DNA from: Rugamonas brunnea
GTDB lineage: Bacteria; Pseudomonadota; Gammaproteobacteria; Burkholderiales; Burkholderiaceae_D
Direction of reading: 5' to 3'
NCBI RefSeq assembly: GCF_014042345.1
Contig: NZ_JACEZT010000012.1
Coordinates: forward strand, 102,089 to 166,088
Length of the DNA: 64,000 nt
Position numbers and translations under genes: made by a program. Of the stretch, positions 24,980 to 34,578 are shown piece after piece. Positions within the stretch are counted from its first letter, which is position 1. Every line of letters begins with the position of its first letter. A model generated the notes under the pieces. The model was not told where the DNA came from. It did not search any database and saw only the letters and a list, made by a program, of their open reading frames with translations.

Positions 24980-26947
24980 TTATTGGCCGCGCAGGAACAG
25001 CTTGTCGAGCGCGCCGATTTCCACCTGCACCCAGGTCGGGCGGCCGTGGTTGCACTGGTCGGCCCGCTCCGTGCTCTCCATCTGGCGCAGCAGGGCGTTC
25101 ATTTCCTGTACCGACAGGATGCGGTTGGCGCGCACGGCCGTGTGGCAGGCCAGGGTGCCCAGCAGCTCGTTGCGGCGTTCGATCAGCACACGCGAGCCGC
25201 CGAATTCGCGCACGTCGCGCAGCACGTCGCGCGCCAGCGTCTGGGCGTCCGCGTTCTTGAGCAGCACCGGCACCGAGCGCACGGCCAGCGTGGTCGGCGA
25301 CAGGGCGGCGATGTCGAAGCCCAGCGCCTGCAGCGTTTCCTGGTGCTCCTGGGCCGTGCCCACTTCCACTTCCTCGGCGTAGAAGGTGACGGGGATCAGC
25401 AGCGGCTGCACCTGCATCTGCTGGCCGGCCACCTGGTCGTCGAGTGCGTTCTTGAGCTGCTCGTACAGGATGCGTTCATGGGCCGCGTGCATGTCCACCA
25501 GCACCAGGCCCTTGCTGTTCTGGGCCAGGATGTAGATGCCGTGCAGCTGGGCCAGCGCGAAGCCGAGCGGGAATTCTTCCTGCGCCATGGCGGCGGGCGA
25601 GGCCACGTAGGGCGTGGCCGGTGCGATCACCGATGCTGAGGTGACCGAGGTGGCCGTTGCTGCCATGCCGTCCGGGAAAGCCGAAGCTTCGGCAGCTGCG
25701 CGCCCATCGCCCGCCGGTCCGCCGCTGAACAGCGCGCCGTAGCGCTCCGTGCTTTGCGCCACCCCGGCGCCGGCCTGGCGCGACGGGCCGAACGGCGACG
25801 GCGAGAAGGTCGGCGTGTAGCCGGGCGCCAGCAGCGGGCCGAACGACGCCTGCTGCGCCTGGCCGCGCCAGTTGTCGCCCGCGCTCAGCGATTCGGCCGC
25901 CGGCAGCGGCGATGGCACGCTGCCGTGCGCGGTGGCCGAGGTCTGTGCCAGCGCCCGCTGCACGGCGTGGAACACGAACTGGTGGACGGCGCGGCTGTCG
26001 CGGAAGCGCACTTCGATCTTCGACGGATGGACGTTCACGTCCACCAGCGCCGGGTCGATCTCCAGGGCCAGCACATAGGACGGGAAGCGGTCGCCGTGCA
26101 GCACGTCGGCGTAGGCCGCCTTGACGGCGTGCACCAGCAGCTTGTCGCGCACGAAGCGCCCGTTCACGTAGAAGAACTGGCCGTCGGCGCGCGCCTTGGA
26201 GGCCGTGGGCAGGCCCGCGTAGCCGTGCAAGCGCAGCGGGCCGGCCGCCTCGTCGATCGGCAGGCGCGCTTCCGCGAAACCGTCGCCCAGGATGTGGGCG
26301 CTGCGCTTGGCCATCTCCGTCACGTTCCAGTGGTCGATGGTGCGGCCGTTGTGGCTCAGCGAGAACGACACGTCGGGCCGCGCCAGCGCGATGCGGCGCA
26401 CCACCTCGGCGCAGTGGCCGAATTCGGTCTGCTCGGACTTGAGGAATTTGCGCCGGGCCGGCGTGTTGTAGTACAGGTCCTTGACGTCCACCGTGGTGCC
26501 GTGGGCGCCGGAAGAGGGCGACACGGCGCCCAGGTGGGAGCCCACGATCTCCCACGCATGGGGCGCATCGGCCGTGCGGGTGGTGACGGTGATGGCGGCC
26601 ACCGAGGCGATCGACGCCAGCGCCTCGCCCCGGAAACCGAGCGTGCCCACGTTTTCGAGGTCGTCGAGGGTGGCGATCTTGGAAGTGGCGTGGCGGGCCA
26701 GGGCCAGCGGCAACTGGTCGGGCGGGATGCCACGGCCGTTGTCGGTGATGGCGATGCGTTTCACGCCGCCTTCCTCCAGCCGCACCGTGATCTGGGTGGC
26801 GCCCGAGTCGAGCGCATTCTCCAGCAATTCCTTGACCACGGCCGACGGCCGCTCCACCACCTCGCCGGCGGCGATCTGGGAAATCAGCTTGTCCGGCAGG
26901 GCCTGGATGGGACGGAGGGGGCGTTGGGTCGGGTCGGGCGCGTTCAT
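24980..26947 (-). CDS. mutL: DNA mismatch repair protein MutL (endonuclease type)
   Basis: 655 residues. The N-terminal GHKL ATPase shows [32 protein letters not shown] and [11 protein letters not shown] Pro/Ser-rich linker of about 130 residues leads to the C-terminal domain, which carries [12 protein letters not shown], matching the endonuclease motif DQHA-x2-E-x4-E except Met for Gln, plus ACHTAVRA and CNHGRPT. This indicates a MutH-independent nicking MutL, unlike the E. coli protein. Start 26947 is at the conserved N-terminus. Confidence 0.97.
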   Translation of the reverse strand: MNAPDPTQRPLRPIQALPDKLISQIAAGEVVERPSAVVKELLENALDSGATQITVRLEEGGVKRIAITDNGRGIPPDQLPLALARHATSKIATLDDLENVGTLGFRGEALASIASVAAITVTTRTADAPHAWEIVGSHLGAVSPSSGAHGTTVDVKDLYYNTPARRKFLKSEQTEFGHCAEVVRRIALARPDVSFSLSHNGRTIDHWNVTEMAKRSAHILGDGFAEARLPIDEAAGPLRLHGYAGLPTASKARADGQFFYVNGRFVRDKLLVHAVKAAYADVLHGDRFPSYVLALEIDPALVDVNVHPSKIEVRFRDSRAVHQFVFHAVQRALAQTSATAHGSVPSPLPAAESLSAGDNWRGQAQQASFGPLLAPGYTPTFSPSPFGPSRQAGAGVAQSTERYGALFSGGPAGDGRAAAEASAFPDGMAATATSVTSASVIAPATPYVASPAAMAQEEFPLGFALAQLHGIYILAQNSKGLVLVDMHAAHERILYEQLKNALDDQVAGQQMQVQPLLIPVTFYAEEVEVGTAQEHQETLQALGFDIAALSPTTLAVRSVPVLLKNADAQTLARDVLRDVREFGGSRVLIERRNELLGTLACHTAVRANRILSVQEMNALLRQMESTERADQCNHGRPTWVQVEIGALDKLFLRGQ

Positions 26948-26979
26948 GGCGCGATTATACCGGCTGCCGCCGGCCCCGA

Positions 26980-27924
26980 TTACTTCGCCTGCTCGCGCAC
27001 GGGGATGGGCACGTTGCACAGTTCGACGTAGCCGGCCGCGTACTTGTTCCAGGGGCCGCCCCGGTTGCGCTGCGCTTCCACGGCCGCCTTGTAGGTGGCC
27101 GTGTCCGTGCGCATCACCTCCAGGTGGCTGCGCTCGGCCTCCGGCACGTCGGCCGCCAGCCGCACCGAAGTGATGGGCGGATGGACTTCATTGGCGCCAT
27201 AAAAACCCATCGCCTCGTGCCCGCGCGGCAGCGTCGACAGCAGCGCCATGCCCGACACCACCCGCCCCACCACCGTGATGTTGCGGTCCAGGTGGCGCGG
27301 CGCGTGGCCCGTCACCGCGTACAGCGAGGTGCCGTTGCCGCTGTCGTTGTCCACGTCGCGGCCCACGCCCACCATGCCGTAGCAATGCGCCAGCCAGGTG
27401 CGGCCGGCCTTGGGGTCGCGCCCGGCCGGGAAGCCGTTCGAGATGCCCACCTGCGGCGCGTAGCCGTCGCGCTCGGGCAGGGCCGTGAAGTGGCGGTCGT
27501 TCTTGAGCGGCACGGTGAATTCGCCGGGCACTTTTTCCCGCGCAGTCTTGAGCGGCTTGGGATGGGCCTCGTCGGCGTCGCCCCACTGGGCCACGTAGTT
27601 GTCCTGCGAGCGCACCACGGCTTGGCCATCGTAATAGTGCTCGCGTGCCAGCAGCTTGATGTTGGCCACGTTCTGCGGCGCGAAGTCGGGCGCCAGTTCG
27701 ATCACCACGCGCCCGCCCGGCAGTTCCATGTACAGCGTGTTGTCCGGGTCGAGCGGGCGCCAGTCGGCTGGGCCCGACGCCTTGACGATGTCGGCCACGG
27801 TGGGCTTGACGGGCAGGCCGGCGGGGGCGTCGGCCTTGGCGGCCAGCGACAGCGCGGGCAGGGTGGCCAGGGCCAGCGCCAGCGCGCCGGCGCAGCGAAG
27901 CGGCAGGGAAAATGGGGTGTGCAT
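26980..27924 (-). CDS. Exported cyclophilin-type peptidyl-prolyl isomerase
   Basis: 314 residues with a signal peptide (about 1-29, [12 protein letters not shown]). The cyclophilin fold is recognisable ([55 protein letters not shown]), with a family insertion in the middle and a C-terminal extension, making it longer than PpiA/PpiB (about 165-190). The role would be periplasmic proline isomerisation. A GAGGAGA site supports start 27924. It ends 32 bases before mutL. Confidence 0.85.
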   Translation of the reverse strand: MHTPFSLPLRCAGALALALATLPALSLAAKADAPAGLPVKPTVADIVKASGPADWRPLDPDNTLYMELPGGRVVIELAPDFAPQNVANIKLLAREHYYDGQAVVRSQDNYVAQWGDADEAHPKPLKTAREKVPGEFTVPLKNDRHFTALPERDGYAPQVGISNGFPAGRDPKAGRTWLAHCYGMVGVGRDVDNDSGNGTSLYAVTGHAPRHLDRNITVVGRVVSGMALLSTLPRGHEAMGFYGANEVHPPITSVRLAADVPEAERSHLEVMRTDTATYKAAVEAQRNRGGPWNKYAAGYVELCNVPIPVREQAK

Positions 27925-28098
27925 CCAGGCTCTCCTCGGATAGTGGCGATGTGGTGACATGGGGCGCGGCGGGTGGCGCGCGCTGCGCCGATTGTAATCG
28001 GAAAGATGGTTAATTTGGAAACGCAAATATCCGCCAACGATCGCGGCAGGACTGCTGCCGGTGGTGTATGATTCCGGCGCAACCTTTATGGGACGAAT

Positions 28099-28743
28099 AT
28101 GGATTTGATGCAATTTTTCGGCATGCTGCTGCATGTCGACAAGACGCTGGAAGTGCTGATACAGCAATACGGCACCCTCGTGTACGCGGTGTTGTTCGCC
28201 ATCATCTTTTGCGAGACGGGACTGGTGGTGTTGTTCTTCTTCCCCGGCGACACCCTGCTGTTCATCGCCGGTGCCCTGTGCGCCTTGGGCGAGATGAACC
28301 TGGCGCTCCTGATGCTGCTGCTGATCACGGCGGCCGTGACGGGCAACACCCTCAATTACTGGATAGGCGAGGCCATCGGGCACCGCGTGTTCACCCATGA
28401 TTACCGCTGGATCAACAAGCAGGCGCTGCAACGAACCCACGTGTTCTTTGAAAAACATGGCGGCAAGACCATCGTGCTGGCCCGTTTCGTGCCCGTGGTG
28501 CGCACCTTCGCCCCGTTCGTGGCCGGCGTGTCGGACATGACGCATGCCCGCTTCCAGCTCTACAACATCACCGGCGCCACCCTGTGGGTGCTGCTGTTGA
28601 CCACAGCCGGCTACTTCTTCGGCAACATCACCGTGGTGCGCGAACACTTGACCGAGATCGTGCTGTTCGGCGTGGGCGTGGCCGTGGTGCCGATGGCGCT
28701 GGGCGGCATGTGGAAGCTGTCGCGCCGCATGCTGGGCCGCTGA
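28099..28743 (+). CDS. DedA/SNARE-associated family membrane protein
   Basis: 214 residues with several hydrophobic helices. DedA signatures are present: FFFPGDTLLFIAGALCA near 48, ITAAVTGNTLNYWIGEAIGHRVF and the ARFVPVVRTFAPFVAGVSDM motif near 130 with its essential Arg residues. DedA proteins are inner-membrane lipid flippases or proton-dependent transporters, including undecaprenyl-phosphate flippases. Divergent from the cyclophilin gene with 174 bases between. Confidence 0.92.
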   Translation: MDLMQFFGMLLHVDKTLEVLIQQYGTLVYAVLFAIIFCETGLVVLFFFPGDTLLFIAGALCALGEMNLALLMLLLITAAVTGNTLNYWIGEAIGHRVFTHDYRWINKQALQRTHVFFEKHGGKTIVLARFVPVVRTFAPFVAGVSDMTHARFQLYNITGATLWVLLLTTAGYFFGNITVVREHLTEIVLFGVGVAVVPMALGGMWKLSRRMLGR

Positions 28744-28880
28744 CGATACACCCGACACGCCCCGGCCGCGCCGCGGCGTGTTGCATCGCAAATTATTCGC
28801 GTGCGCAGGGCCGGGGCGGCTCAAGTTTTGCCGTACTGCATCCGTATACAGGAGTGTAATTTTCATTTTCCTGGACACCC

Positions 28881-29960
28881 ATGCGTACACTGATCGCCCT
28901 GATCGCTTGCAGTATCGTCGCCGCCACCGCCAGCGCCGCCGATCCGGGCATCACGCCGTCGGCCAAGAACCCGGTCCCCAAACCGATCGAATCGATCCGT
29001 CCGCACACGCCGGCTGCGGCCAGCGCGGGATCGGGCGCCGGCGCCGTATCGGCGTCGGCATCGTCGGCCCCGTCGGCATCGGCCAAATCGGGCGCCCCCG
29101 TGCGTGCGCGCGCCATGTCCGAGCGCGAGCGCGAGGAGCAGGCCGAGGCTGACCTGTCGGCCAAGATCGCGGCCCGGCTGGCCATCATGCGCGCCAACCA
29201 GGCCGCGCGCGTGGCGCAGCAGGCCAAGGCCAAGAAGGCCGCCGCCGCAGCCGCTGCGGCCGTGGCAGCGGCTCCCAAGGTCTACAGCAATCATTGGTCG
29301 TATGAAGGCGAGAGCGGCCCGGCCAACTGGGGTCGCATCAATCCGGAATGGGCCAAGTGCAGCACCGGCAACCGCCAGTCGCCGATCGATATCCGCGACG
29401 GCATGAAGGTGGACCTGGAGCAGATCACCTTCGACTACAAGCCATCGTCGTTCAACGTGACGGACAACGGCCACACGGTGCAGGTGATGGTCAGCGGCGG
29501 CAATTTCATCACCGTGGCCAACCGCATGTATGAACTGATCCAGTTCCACTTCCACCGGCCATCCGAGGAGCGCATCAACGGCAAGGGCTACGAGATGGTG
29601 GTGCACCTGGTGCACAAGGACGCGGAAGGCCACCTGGCCGTGCTGGCGCTGCTGCTGGAGCGGGGTAAGCCGCAACCGACCATCCAGACCGTGTGGAACA
29701 ACCTGCCGCTGGAGAAGTTCGAAACGATGGCCCCGTCCATCGTGCTCGATCCGATGGACCTGATCCCGGCCCGGCGCGACTACTACACCTTCATGGGTTC
29801 GCTGACCACGCCGCCGTGCTCGGAAGGCGTGCTGTGGCTGGTGATGAAGGAACCGGTGCAGGCCTCGCCGGCGCAGATGGCGCTGTTCAGCCGCCTGTAT
29901 CCGCTCAACGCCCGTCCCGTGCAGCCCTCGTCGGGGCGCATCGTCAAGGAATCGAACTAG
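28881..29960 (+). CDS. Exported alpha-class carbonic anhydrase with long N-terminal extension
   Basis: 359 residues. A signal peptide (about 1-19) is followed by about 110 residues of Ala/Ser/Pro-rich and charged, probably helical sequence, then the alpha-CA domain from about 134. Zinc-binding His residues are in QFHFHRPSEE near 222 and MVVHLVH near 240; SLTTPPCSEGV is conserved near 310. The enzyme would hydrate CO2 in the periplasm. The extension roughly adds a third to the usual length and may tether or space the domain. Confidence 0.92.
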   Translation: MRTLIALIACSIVAATASAADPGITPSAKNPVPKPIESIRPHTPAAASAGSGAGAVSASASSAPSASAKSGAPVRARAMSEREREEQAEADLSAKIAARLAIMRANQAARVAQQAKAKKAAAAAAAAVAAAPKVYSNHWSYEGESGPANWGRINPEWAKCSTGNRQSPIDIRDGMKVDLEQITFDYKPSSFNVTDNGHTVQVMVSGGNFITVANRMYELIQFHFHRPSEERINGKGYEMVVHLVHKDAEGHLAVLALLLERGKPQPTIQTVWNNLPLEKFETMAPSIVLDPMDLIPARRDYYTFMGSLTTPPCSEGVLWLVMKEPVQASPAQMALFSRLYPLNARPVQPSSGRIVKESN

Positions 29961-29999
29961 CTTTTACCGGGATCCCGGCGGCGCGGGCCGGCCGCTAAT

Positions 30000-30839
30000 T
30001 CAGCGGCTGATCCGGTGCCGTCCCACCCACTGCGCATCCGGCGCCAGCAACTGCTGGTCCACCCGGGCCGGCTCGATGCAGACGAAGTGCAGGTACTCGT
30101 CATCGGCCATGTCGGCCAGCGCGGCCGCGTCGGCGGCGCCCGGATTCCACACCACCCACTCGCTGTAACCTTGCTGCTCCAGGCGCAGCGCGCCATCGGC
30201 CGTGCGCAGCGTGAGCGCGGGCGGGGCCTGGTACAGGCGGTCCGTTTTTTCCGTGAAGCGCAGCGCGGGTTCCTGCTGTTCCAGCGTGGCCAGGTGGTGG
30301 TCCGTGTAGCGGCAGTGCTGCAAGCCTTCGATGGCGGCCGCCTCCAGCCGTCCCACGTCGAAATAGGTATGCAGGGCCACGCCGAACGGGAACGCGTGCG
30401 CGCCCGTGTTGCGCACCGTGCAAAGCAGGTCCAGCGCCGACCCGCCCACGGTGAAGCGCAGGCGCAGTTCGAACGCATGGGGCCAGGCTTGCGCCACGGG
30501 CGTGGCCAGGTCCGATTGCGTCAGCACGAATTCGGCCCAGGCGCGGCCATCGTCGGCGCCGCTGTCGTCCAGGCGCCAGAGGCTGGTGCGGGCGAAGCCG
30601 TGGCGCTGGCCGTCGCCGCGCGCATTAAACTGGGGGAAGATGACGGGCACGCCGCCGCGTATGGCCTTGCTGCCATCGAGCGCCGACTTGGCGCTGCAGA
30701 ACAGGTGTTCCTTGCCGTCGGCCGTCTGCCAGGACAGCAGGTGGCCGCCGAACAGCGCCACCGTCGCTTGCGCGCCGTCCGGCGCGGTCAGGCGCACGGC
30801 CGGCAATTGGCCGTACTTCACCATCGTTACTACTGTCAT
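30000..30839 (-). CDS. yeaD: D-hexose-6-phosphate mutarotase (aldose 1-epimerase-like)
   Basis: 279 residues of the YeaD/YMR099c type. GGHLLSWQTADGKEHLFCS, GGVPVIFPQFNARGDGQRHGFAR and FGVALHTYFDVG match the family, with the catalytic His and Glu in the usual places. It interconverts alpha and beta hexose 6-phosphates. An internal Met at residue 6 (MVKYGQLPAV) is an alternative start. It converges with the carbonic anhydrase gene; a CCGGGATCCCGG palindrome lies between. Confidence 0.9.
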   Translation of the reverse strand: MTVVTMVKYGQLPAVRLTAPDGAQATVALFGGHLLSWQTADGKEHLFCSAKSALDGSKAIRGGVPVIFPQFNARGDGQRHGFARTSLWRLDDSGADDGRAWAEFVLTQSDLATPVAQAWPHAFELRLRFTVGGSALDLLCTVRNTGAHAFPFGVALHTYFDVGRLEAAAIEGLQHCRYTDHHLATLEQQEPALRFTEKTDRLYQAPPALTLRTADGALRLEQQGYSEWVVWNPGAADAAALADMADDEYLHFVCIEPARVDQQLLAPDAQWVGRHRISR

Positions 30840-30861
30840 CGGGATGATCCTTGGGTGGGGG

Positions 30862-32337
30862 TCAGGTCAGGCGGTTCTTGGACAGCGGCGGATTCTTGGC
30901 GAAGTAGCGCCGTATGCCCTTGACGATGGCGTCGGCCAGCTGGTCCTGGTAGGCGTTGTCGAGCAGCTTGGCTTCCTCCTCCGGATTGGAGATGAAGGCC
31001 GTTTCGACCAGGATGGACGGGATGTCCGGCGCTTTCAGCACGGCGAAGCCGGCTTGTTCGACGGCGCCCCGGTGCAGGCGGTTGATGCCGCCGATCTCGC
31101 CCAGCACGGCCTTGCCCAGCTTGAGGCTGTCGTTGATCTGGGCCGTGGTGGACAGGTCGAACAGCACGCTGGCCAGTTGCTTGTCGTGGTTCTTGACGTT
31201 GACGCCGCCGATGTTGTCGGCCAGGTTTTCCTTGTTGGCCAGCCAGCGCGCCGCGCTGGAGCTGGCGCCTTTTTCCGACAGCACGAACACGGACGAACCG
31301 CGCGCCGTCGGTTCCACGAACGCGTCGGCGTGGATGGAGACGAACAGATCGGCCTGCACCTTGCGCGCCTTCTCCACCCGCGTGCCCAGCGGGACGAAGT
31401 AGTCGGCGTCACGCGTGAGCATCACGCGCATGTTGGGGTGTTCCTCGATGCGGGCCTTGAGGCGCTTGGCGATGGCCAGCACGATATCCTTCTCGTGGCT
31501 GCCGTTGCTGCCGGACGCGCCGGGGTCCTCGCCGCCATGGCCGGGATCGAGCGCGATGGTCAGCATGCGCACCATCTTCTGGCCCGGGCCGGCCTTGGCT
31601 TCGCTGCGGGCCTCGAAACGGTCTTCCGGTTTGATGGCGGCCCTGGCGTCCGCGCGGCTGTCAGGCTTGCCGTCGGCCTTGCCGTCCGCTTTCTGCGCCT
31701 GCGCCAGGTCGGCGCCGGGCGCCGATGGTGACGACGGTACCGTCGGTGCCGATCCGCCGCCCGTCGCGGGGGCGCCGTCGCGCGCCGCATCCGTGGCCGC
31801 CGGCGGCGTCTTGCCGGCGTCGTCCGACCAGTTGCCCTTTTCGATCATGGCGGCGATCGGATCGACCGCCTTGACCGGATACAGGTCGAAGATCAGGCGG
31901 TGCTTGTAATTGCCCACGGGCGCCAGCGTGAACACCTGCGGCGTCACTTCCTCCTTCAGGTCGAACACTAGCCGCACCACGTTGGGCCGGTTCTGGCCCA
32001 CGCGCACCTGCTTGATGTAGGGATCGTTGGACTGGATCTTGGCCACCAGGCTCTTGAGCGTGGGATTGAGTTCCAGGCCTTCGATATCGACCACCAGCCG
32101 GTCCGGGTCCTTGACGAGGAAATGGGTGGCCTTCAGGCTCGAATCGTTCTCCAGCGTCACGCGCGTGTAGTCGTCGGCCGGCCACACGCGCACGGCCAGG
32201 ATCTGCGCGGCGCGCGCCGGCAGCGGCGCGAGCACGGACAGCAGCAGCGTGCCGCCGGCTTTCAGGATGGTGCGCCGCATGGCCCGGGGAGCGGTGCCGC
32301 TCACAGGTTGGGCGCGAAATGGAGGCGTTCGAGGCAT
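30862..32337 (-). CDS. amiC: N-acetylmuramoyl-L-alanine amidase AmiC
   Basis: 491 residues. A twin-arginine-like signal (MRRTILKAGGTLLLSVLAPLP) is followed by an AMIN domain (about 45-145), a low-complexity Pro/Ala/Asp linker and the zinc amidase domain with DPGHGGEDPGASG, SIHADAF and ILVETAFISNPEEE. It cleaves septal peptidoglycan during cell separation. The start at 32337 overlaps tsaE by 37 bases; ATG 32280, directly at the RR motif, is an equally good start giving 472 residues. Confidence 0.93.
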   Translation of the reverse strand: MPRTPPFRAQPVSGTAPRAMRRTILKAGGTLLLSVLAPLPARAAQILAVRVWPADDYTRVTLENDSSLKATHFLVKDPDRLVVDIEGLELNPTLKSLVAKIQSNDPYIKQVRVGQNRPNVVRLVFDLKEEVTPQVFTLAPVGNYKHRLIFDLYPVKAVDPIAAMIEKGNWSDDAGKTPPAATDAARDGAPATGGGSAPTVPSSPSAPGADLAQAQKADGKADGKPDSRADARAAIKPEDRFEARSEAKAGPGQKMVRMLTIALDPGHGGEDPGASGSNGSHEKDIVLAIAKRLKARIEEHPNMRVMLTRDADYFVPLGTRVEKARKVQADLFVSIHADAFVEPTARGSSVFVLSEKGASSSAARWLANKENLADNIGGVNVKNHDKQLASVLFDLSTTAQINDSLKLGKAVLGEIGGINRLHRGAVEQAGFAVLKAPDIPSILVETAFISNPEEEAKLLDNAYQDQLADAIVKGIRRYFAKNPPLSKNRLT

Positions 32338-32786
32338 GAGTTACCCAGGGCGGTGGTTGCCTGCAATTCTACATCACGGCCGTCGCCGGCGACGGACAGG
32401 AACAGGTTCAGGTCAGGCGGCGGCAGCACGGTGTCCGCCTTTTCCGGCCATTCGACGATGCAGATGTTGTCACCGTTGAAATCCTCGCGGAAGCCCGCGT
32501 CGAGGAACTCCTCGGGGCTGCCCATGCGGTACAGGTCGAAATGGATCACGTTCACGGCGCGCCCGCCCAGTTGCACGCGGTACGGTTCGGACAGCGTGTA
32601 GGTGGGGCTCTTGACCGTGCCTTCGTAGCCGGCCGCGTGCAGCAGGGCGCGGGTGAGGGCGGTCTTGCCGGCGCCCAGGTCGCCGTGCAGGTAGATGGTC
32701 AGGCCGGGCGCGAGTGCGCGCGCCAGCGAGGCGCCCAGCGCGCAGGTGCCGGCTTCGTCGTGGAGATGGGCTTGAAAGTGCTGCAT
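32301..32786 (-). CDS. tsaE: tRNA threonylcarbamoyladenosine synthesis ATPase TsaE
   Basis: 161 residues, P-loop GDLGAGKTALTRALL near 35, KSPTYTLSEPY, HFDLYRMGSPEEF and IVEWPEK, all diagnostic. TsaE works with TsaB and TsaD to make t6A37 in tRNAs; tsaD is at 52773 in this window. Divergent from queG. Its end overlaps the longer amiC start. Confidence 0.96.
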   Translation of the reverse strand: MQHFQAHLHDEAGTCALGASLARALAPGLTIYLHGDLGAGKTALTRALLHAAGYEGTVKSPTYTLSEPYRVQLGGRAVNVIHFDLYRMGSPEEFLDAGFREDFNGDNICIVEWPEKADTVLPPPDLNLFLSVAGDGRDVELQATTALGNSCLERLHFAPNL

Positions 32787-32858
32787 CAATTAAAATATCC
32801 GAATTCACCGTGGGCCGCGTGGCCCGCCTGCCTGCATTGTAACCGCCCGCCCGTCGCC

Positions 32859-33959
32859 ATGTCCCTGTCCGAAGCCAATTTAGCCGAACTTGCCGCCCGC
32901 ATCAAGCAATGGGGGCGTGAATTGGGCTTCGCCGAAGTGCGTATCACCGATATCGACCTCACCGCGTCCGAAGCGGGCCTGCAGGCCTGGCTGGACGCCG
33001 GCATGCACGGCGAAATGGACTACATGGCCAGCCACGGCATGAAACGCGCGCGGCCGGCGGAACTGGTGCCGGGCACGGTGCGCGTGGTCACGGCCCGCAT
33101 GGACTACCTGCCATCGGCCACGCCGGACGACTGGCGCGAGCGGGAAACGGCGCGCCTGGCCGACCCCGGCGCGGCCGTTATCTCGCTGTATGCGCGGGGA
33201 CGCGATTACCACAAGGTGCTGAGGGCCCGTTTGCAGCAGCTGGCCGACCGCATCCGCGCCGCGACCGGCGAATTCGGCTACCGCGTCTTCACGGATTCGG
33301 CGCCGGTGATGGAATTGCCGCTGGCCGAGAAGGCGGGCCTGGGCTGGCGCGGCAAGCACACGCTGCTCATCAGCCGCGAGGCCGGCTCCACCTTCTTCAT
33401 GGGCGAGATCCTGGTCGACCTGCCGCTGCCGGTGGACCCGCCCACGGGCGCCCACTGCGGCCAGTGCACGGCGTGCCTGGACGTGTGCCCCACGCAGGCC
33501 ATCGTCGGCCCCGGCAAGCTCGATGCGCGGCGCTGCATCTCCTACCTGACCATCGAACTGAAAAGCGCCATCCCCGAGGACATGCGGCCCCTGATCGGCA
33601 ACCGTGTGTACGGCTGTGACGATTGCCAGACCGTCTGCCCATGGAACAAGTTCGCCCAGCGCGCCGTGCTGCCCGACTTCGACGAGCGCAACGGCCTGGG
33701 CGCGGCCGGCATGGTGGAACTGTTCGCGTGGACAGAGGAGGAGTTCAACGAGCGCCTGGGCGGTAGCCCGATCCGGCGCATCGGCCACGAGCGCTGGCTG
33801 CGCAATATCGCCGTCGGCCTGGGTAACGCGGCGGCGTCCGGCGCGCGCGGCGACGCGCGCATCGTGGCCGCGCTACAGTCGCGCCGCGACCATCCCTCGG
33901 AACTGGTGCGCGAGCACGTGGCGTGGGCGCTGGCGCGGCACGAGGCCGCGCACGACTAA
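32859..33959 (+). CDS. queG: Epoxyqueuosine reductase
   Basis: 366 residues. QueG reduces epoxyqueuosine to queuosine in tRNA with cobalamin and two 4Fe-4S clusters. The clusters are seen as CGQCTACLDVCPTQAI near 205 and CDDCQTVCPWNKFA near 255; the N-terminal half has the cobalamin region (DSAPVMELPLAEKAGLGWRGKHT). The C-terminal HEAT-like part is short. Start 32859 gives the normal N-terminus. Confidence 0.96.
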   Translation: MSLSEANLAELAARIKQWGRELGFAEVRITDIDLTASEAGLQAWLDAGMHGEMDYMASHGMKRARPAELVPGTVRVVTARMDYLPSATPDDWRERETARLADPGAAVISLYARGRDYHKVLRARLQQLADRIRAATGEFGYRVFTDSAPVMELPLAEKAGLGWRGKHTLLISREAGSTFFMGEILVDLPLPVDPPTGAHCGQCTACLDVCPTQAIVGPGKLDARRCISYLTIELKSAIPEDMRPLIGNRVYGCDDCQTVCPWNKFAQRAVLPDFDERNGLGAAGMVELFAWTEEEFNERLGGSPIRRIGHERWLRNIAVGLGNAAASGARGDARIVAALQSRRDHPSELVREHVAWALARHEAAHD

Positions 33960-33987
33960 ACGATTAGGACAGCGGCCCTGGCCGCAG

Positions 33988-34575
33988 CTATTTCAGCAAG
34001 CCCGCCAGCTCAACCGCAGTCTTGACCTGCATCTTGTCGAAGATATGGGCGCGGTGCACCTCCACCGTGCGCATGCTGATGCCCAGCTGGTCGGCCACCA
34101 CCTTGTTCATCTTGCCGGCCAGGATCAGGTCCAGCACTTCGCGCTCGCGCGCCGACAGCGTGGCCAGGCGCGCCTGCACGGCCGCGCGCGCGCCGGCCTG
34201 GCGTGAGCCGGCCAGGCCTTCCTGCACCCGGTCCATCAACTCGTTGTCGTTGAACGGCTTCTCGAAAAAATCGAAGGCGCCGCGCTTGAGCGTGTCGACC
34301 GCCATCGGCACGTCGCCGTGGCCGGTCAGGAAGATCACCGGCAGGCGCTGCGTCAGCCCCTTGGTCGCCAGCTGGTCGAACACGGCCACGCCGTTCATGT
34401 CGGGCATGCGCACGTCGAGCAGCACACAATCGCCGTCCGGGTCGAACTGGCCGCGCGCCACCTCGGCCAGGAAGGCGTGCGCGCTGTCGTAGGCGCGCGC
34501 CGCGATCGCGCGCGAGCTGGCCAGCCAGGTCAGCGCGTCGCGCACCACCACTTCATCGTCGACTATGTGCAGCAT
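33988..34575 (-). CDS. FixJ/TtrR-type response regulator
   Basis: 195 residues. The receiver domain (VVDDE at the N-terminus region HIVDDEVVV, phospho-Asp in LLDVRMPDMNG near 57, LTGHGD, and Lys in FEKPF) is followed by a LuxR-type HTH (LSAREREVLDLILAGKMNKVVADQLGISMRTVEVHR). It starts 3 bases after the histidine kinase stop, so the two form one operon and a cognate pair. The pair is divergent from a TRAP substrate-binding gene, its likely target. Confidence 0.92.
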   Translation of the reverse strand: MLHIVDDEVVVRDALTWLASSRAIAARAYDSAHAFLAEVARGQFDPDGDCVLLDVRMPDMNGVAVFDQLATKGLTQRLPVIFLTGHGDVPMAVDTLKRGAFDFFEKPFNDNELMDRVQEGLAGSRQAGARAAVQARLATLSAREREVLDLILAGKMNKVVADQLGISMRTVEVHRAHIFDKMQVKTAVELAGLLK

Positions 34576-34578
34576 GGT

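Noticed and set aside
29967..29978. CCGGGATCCCGG palindrome between carbonic anhydrase and mutarotase genes as a terminator
   Set aside because: Six-base-pair arms with no loop and no T-run; insufficient as a terminator.
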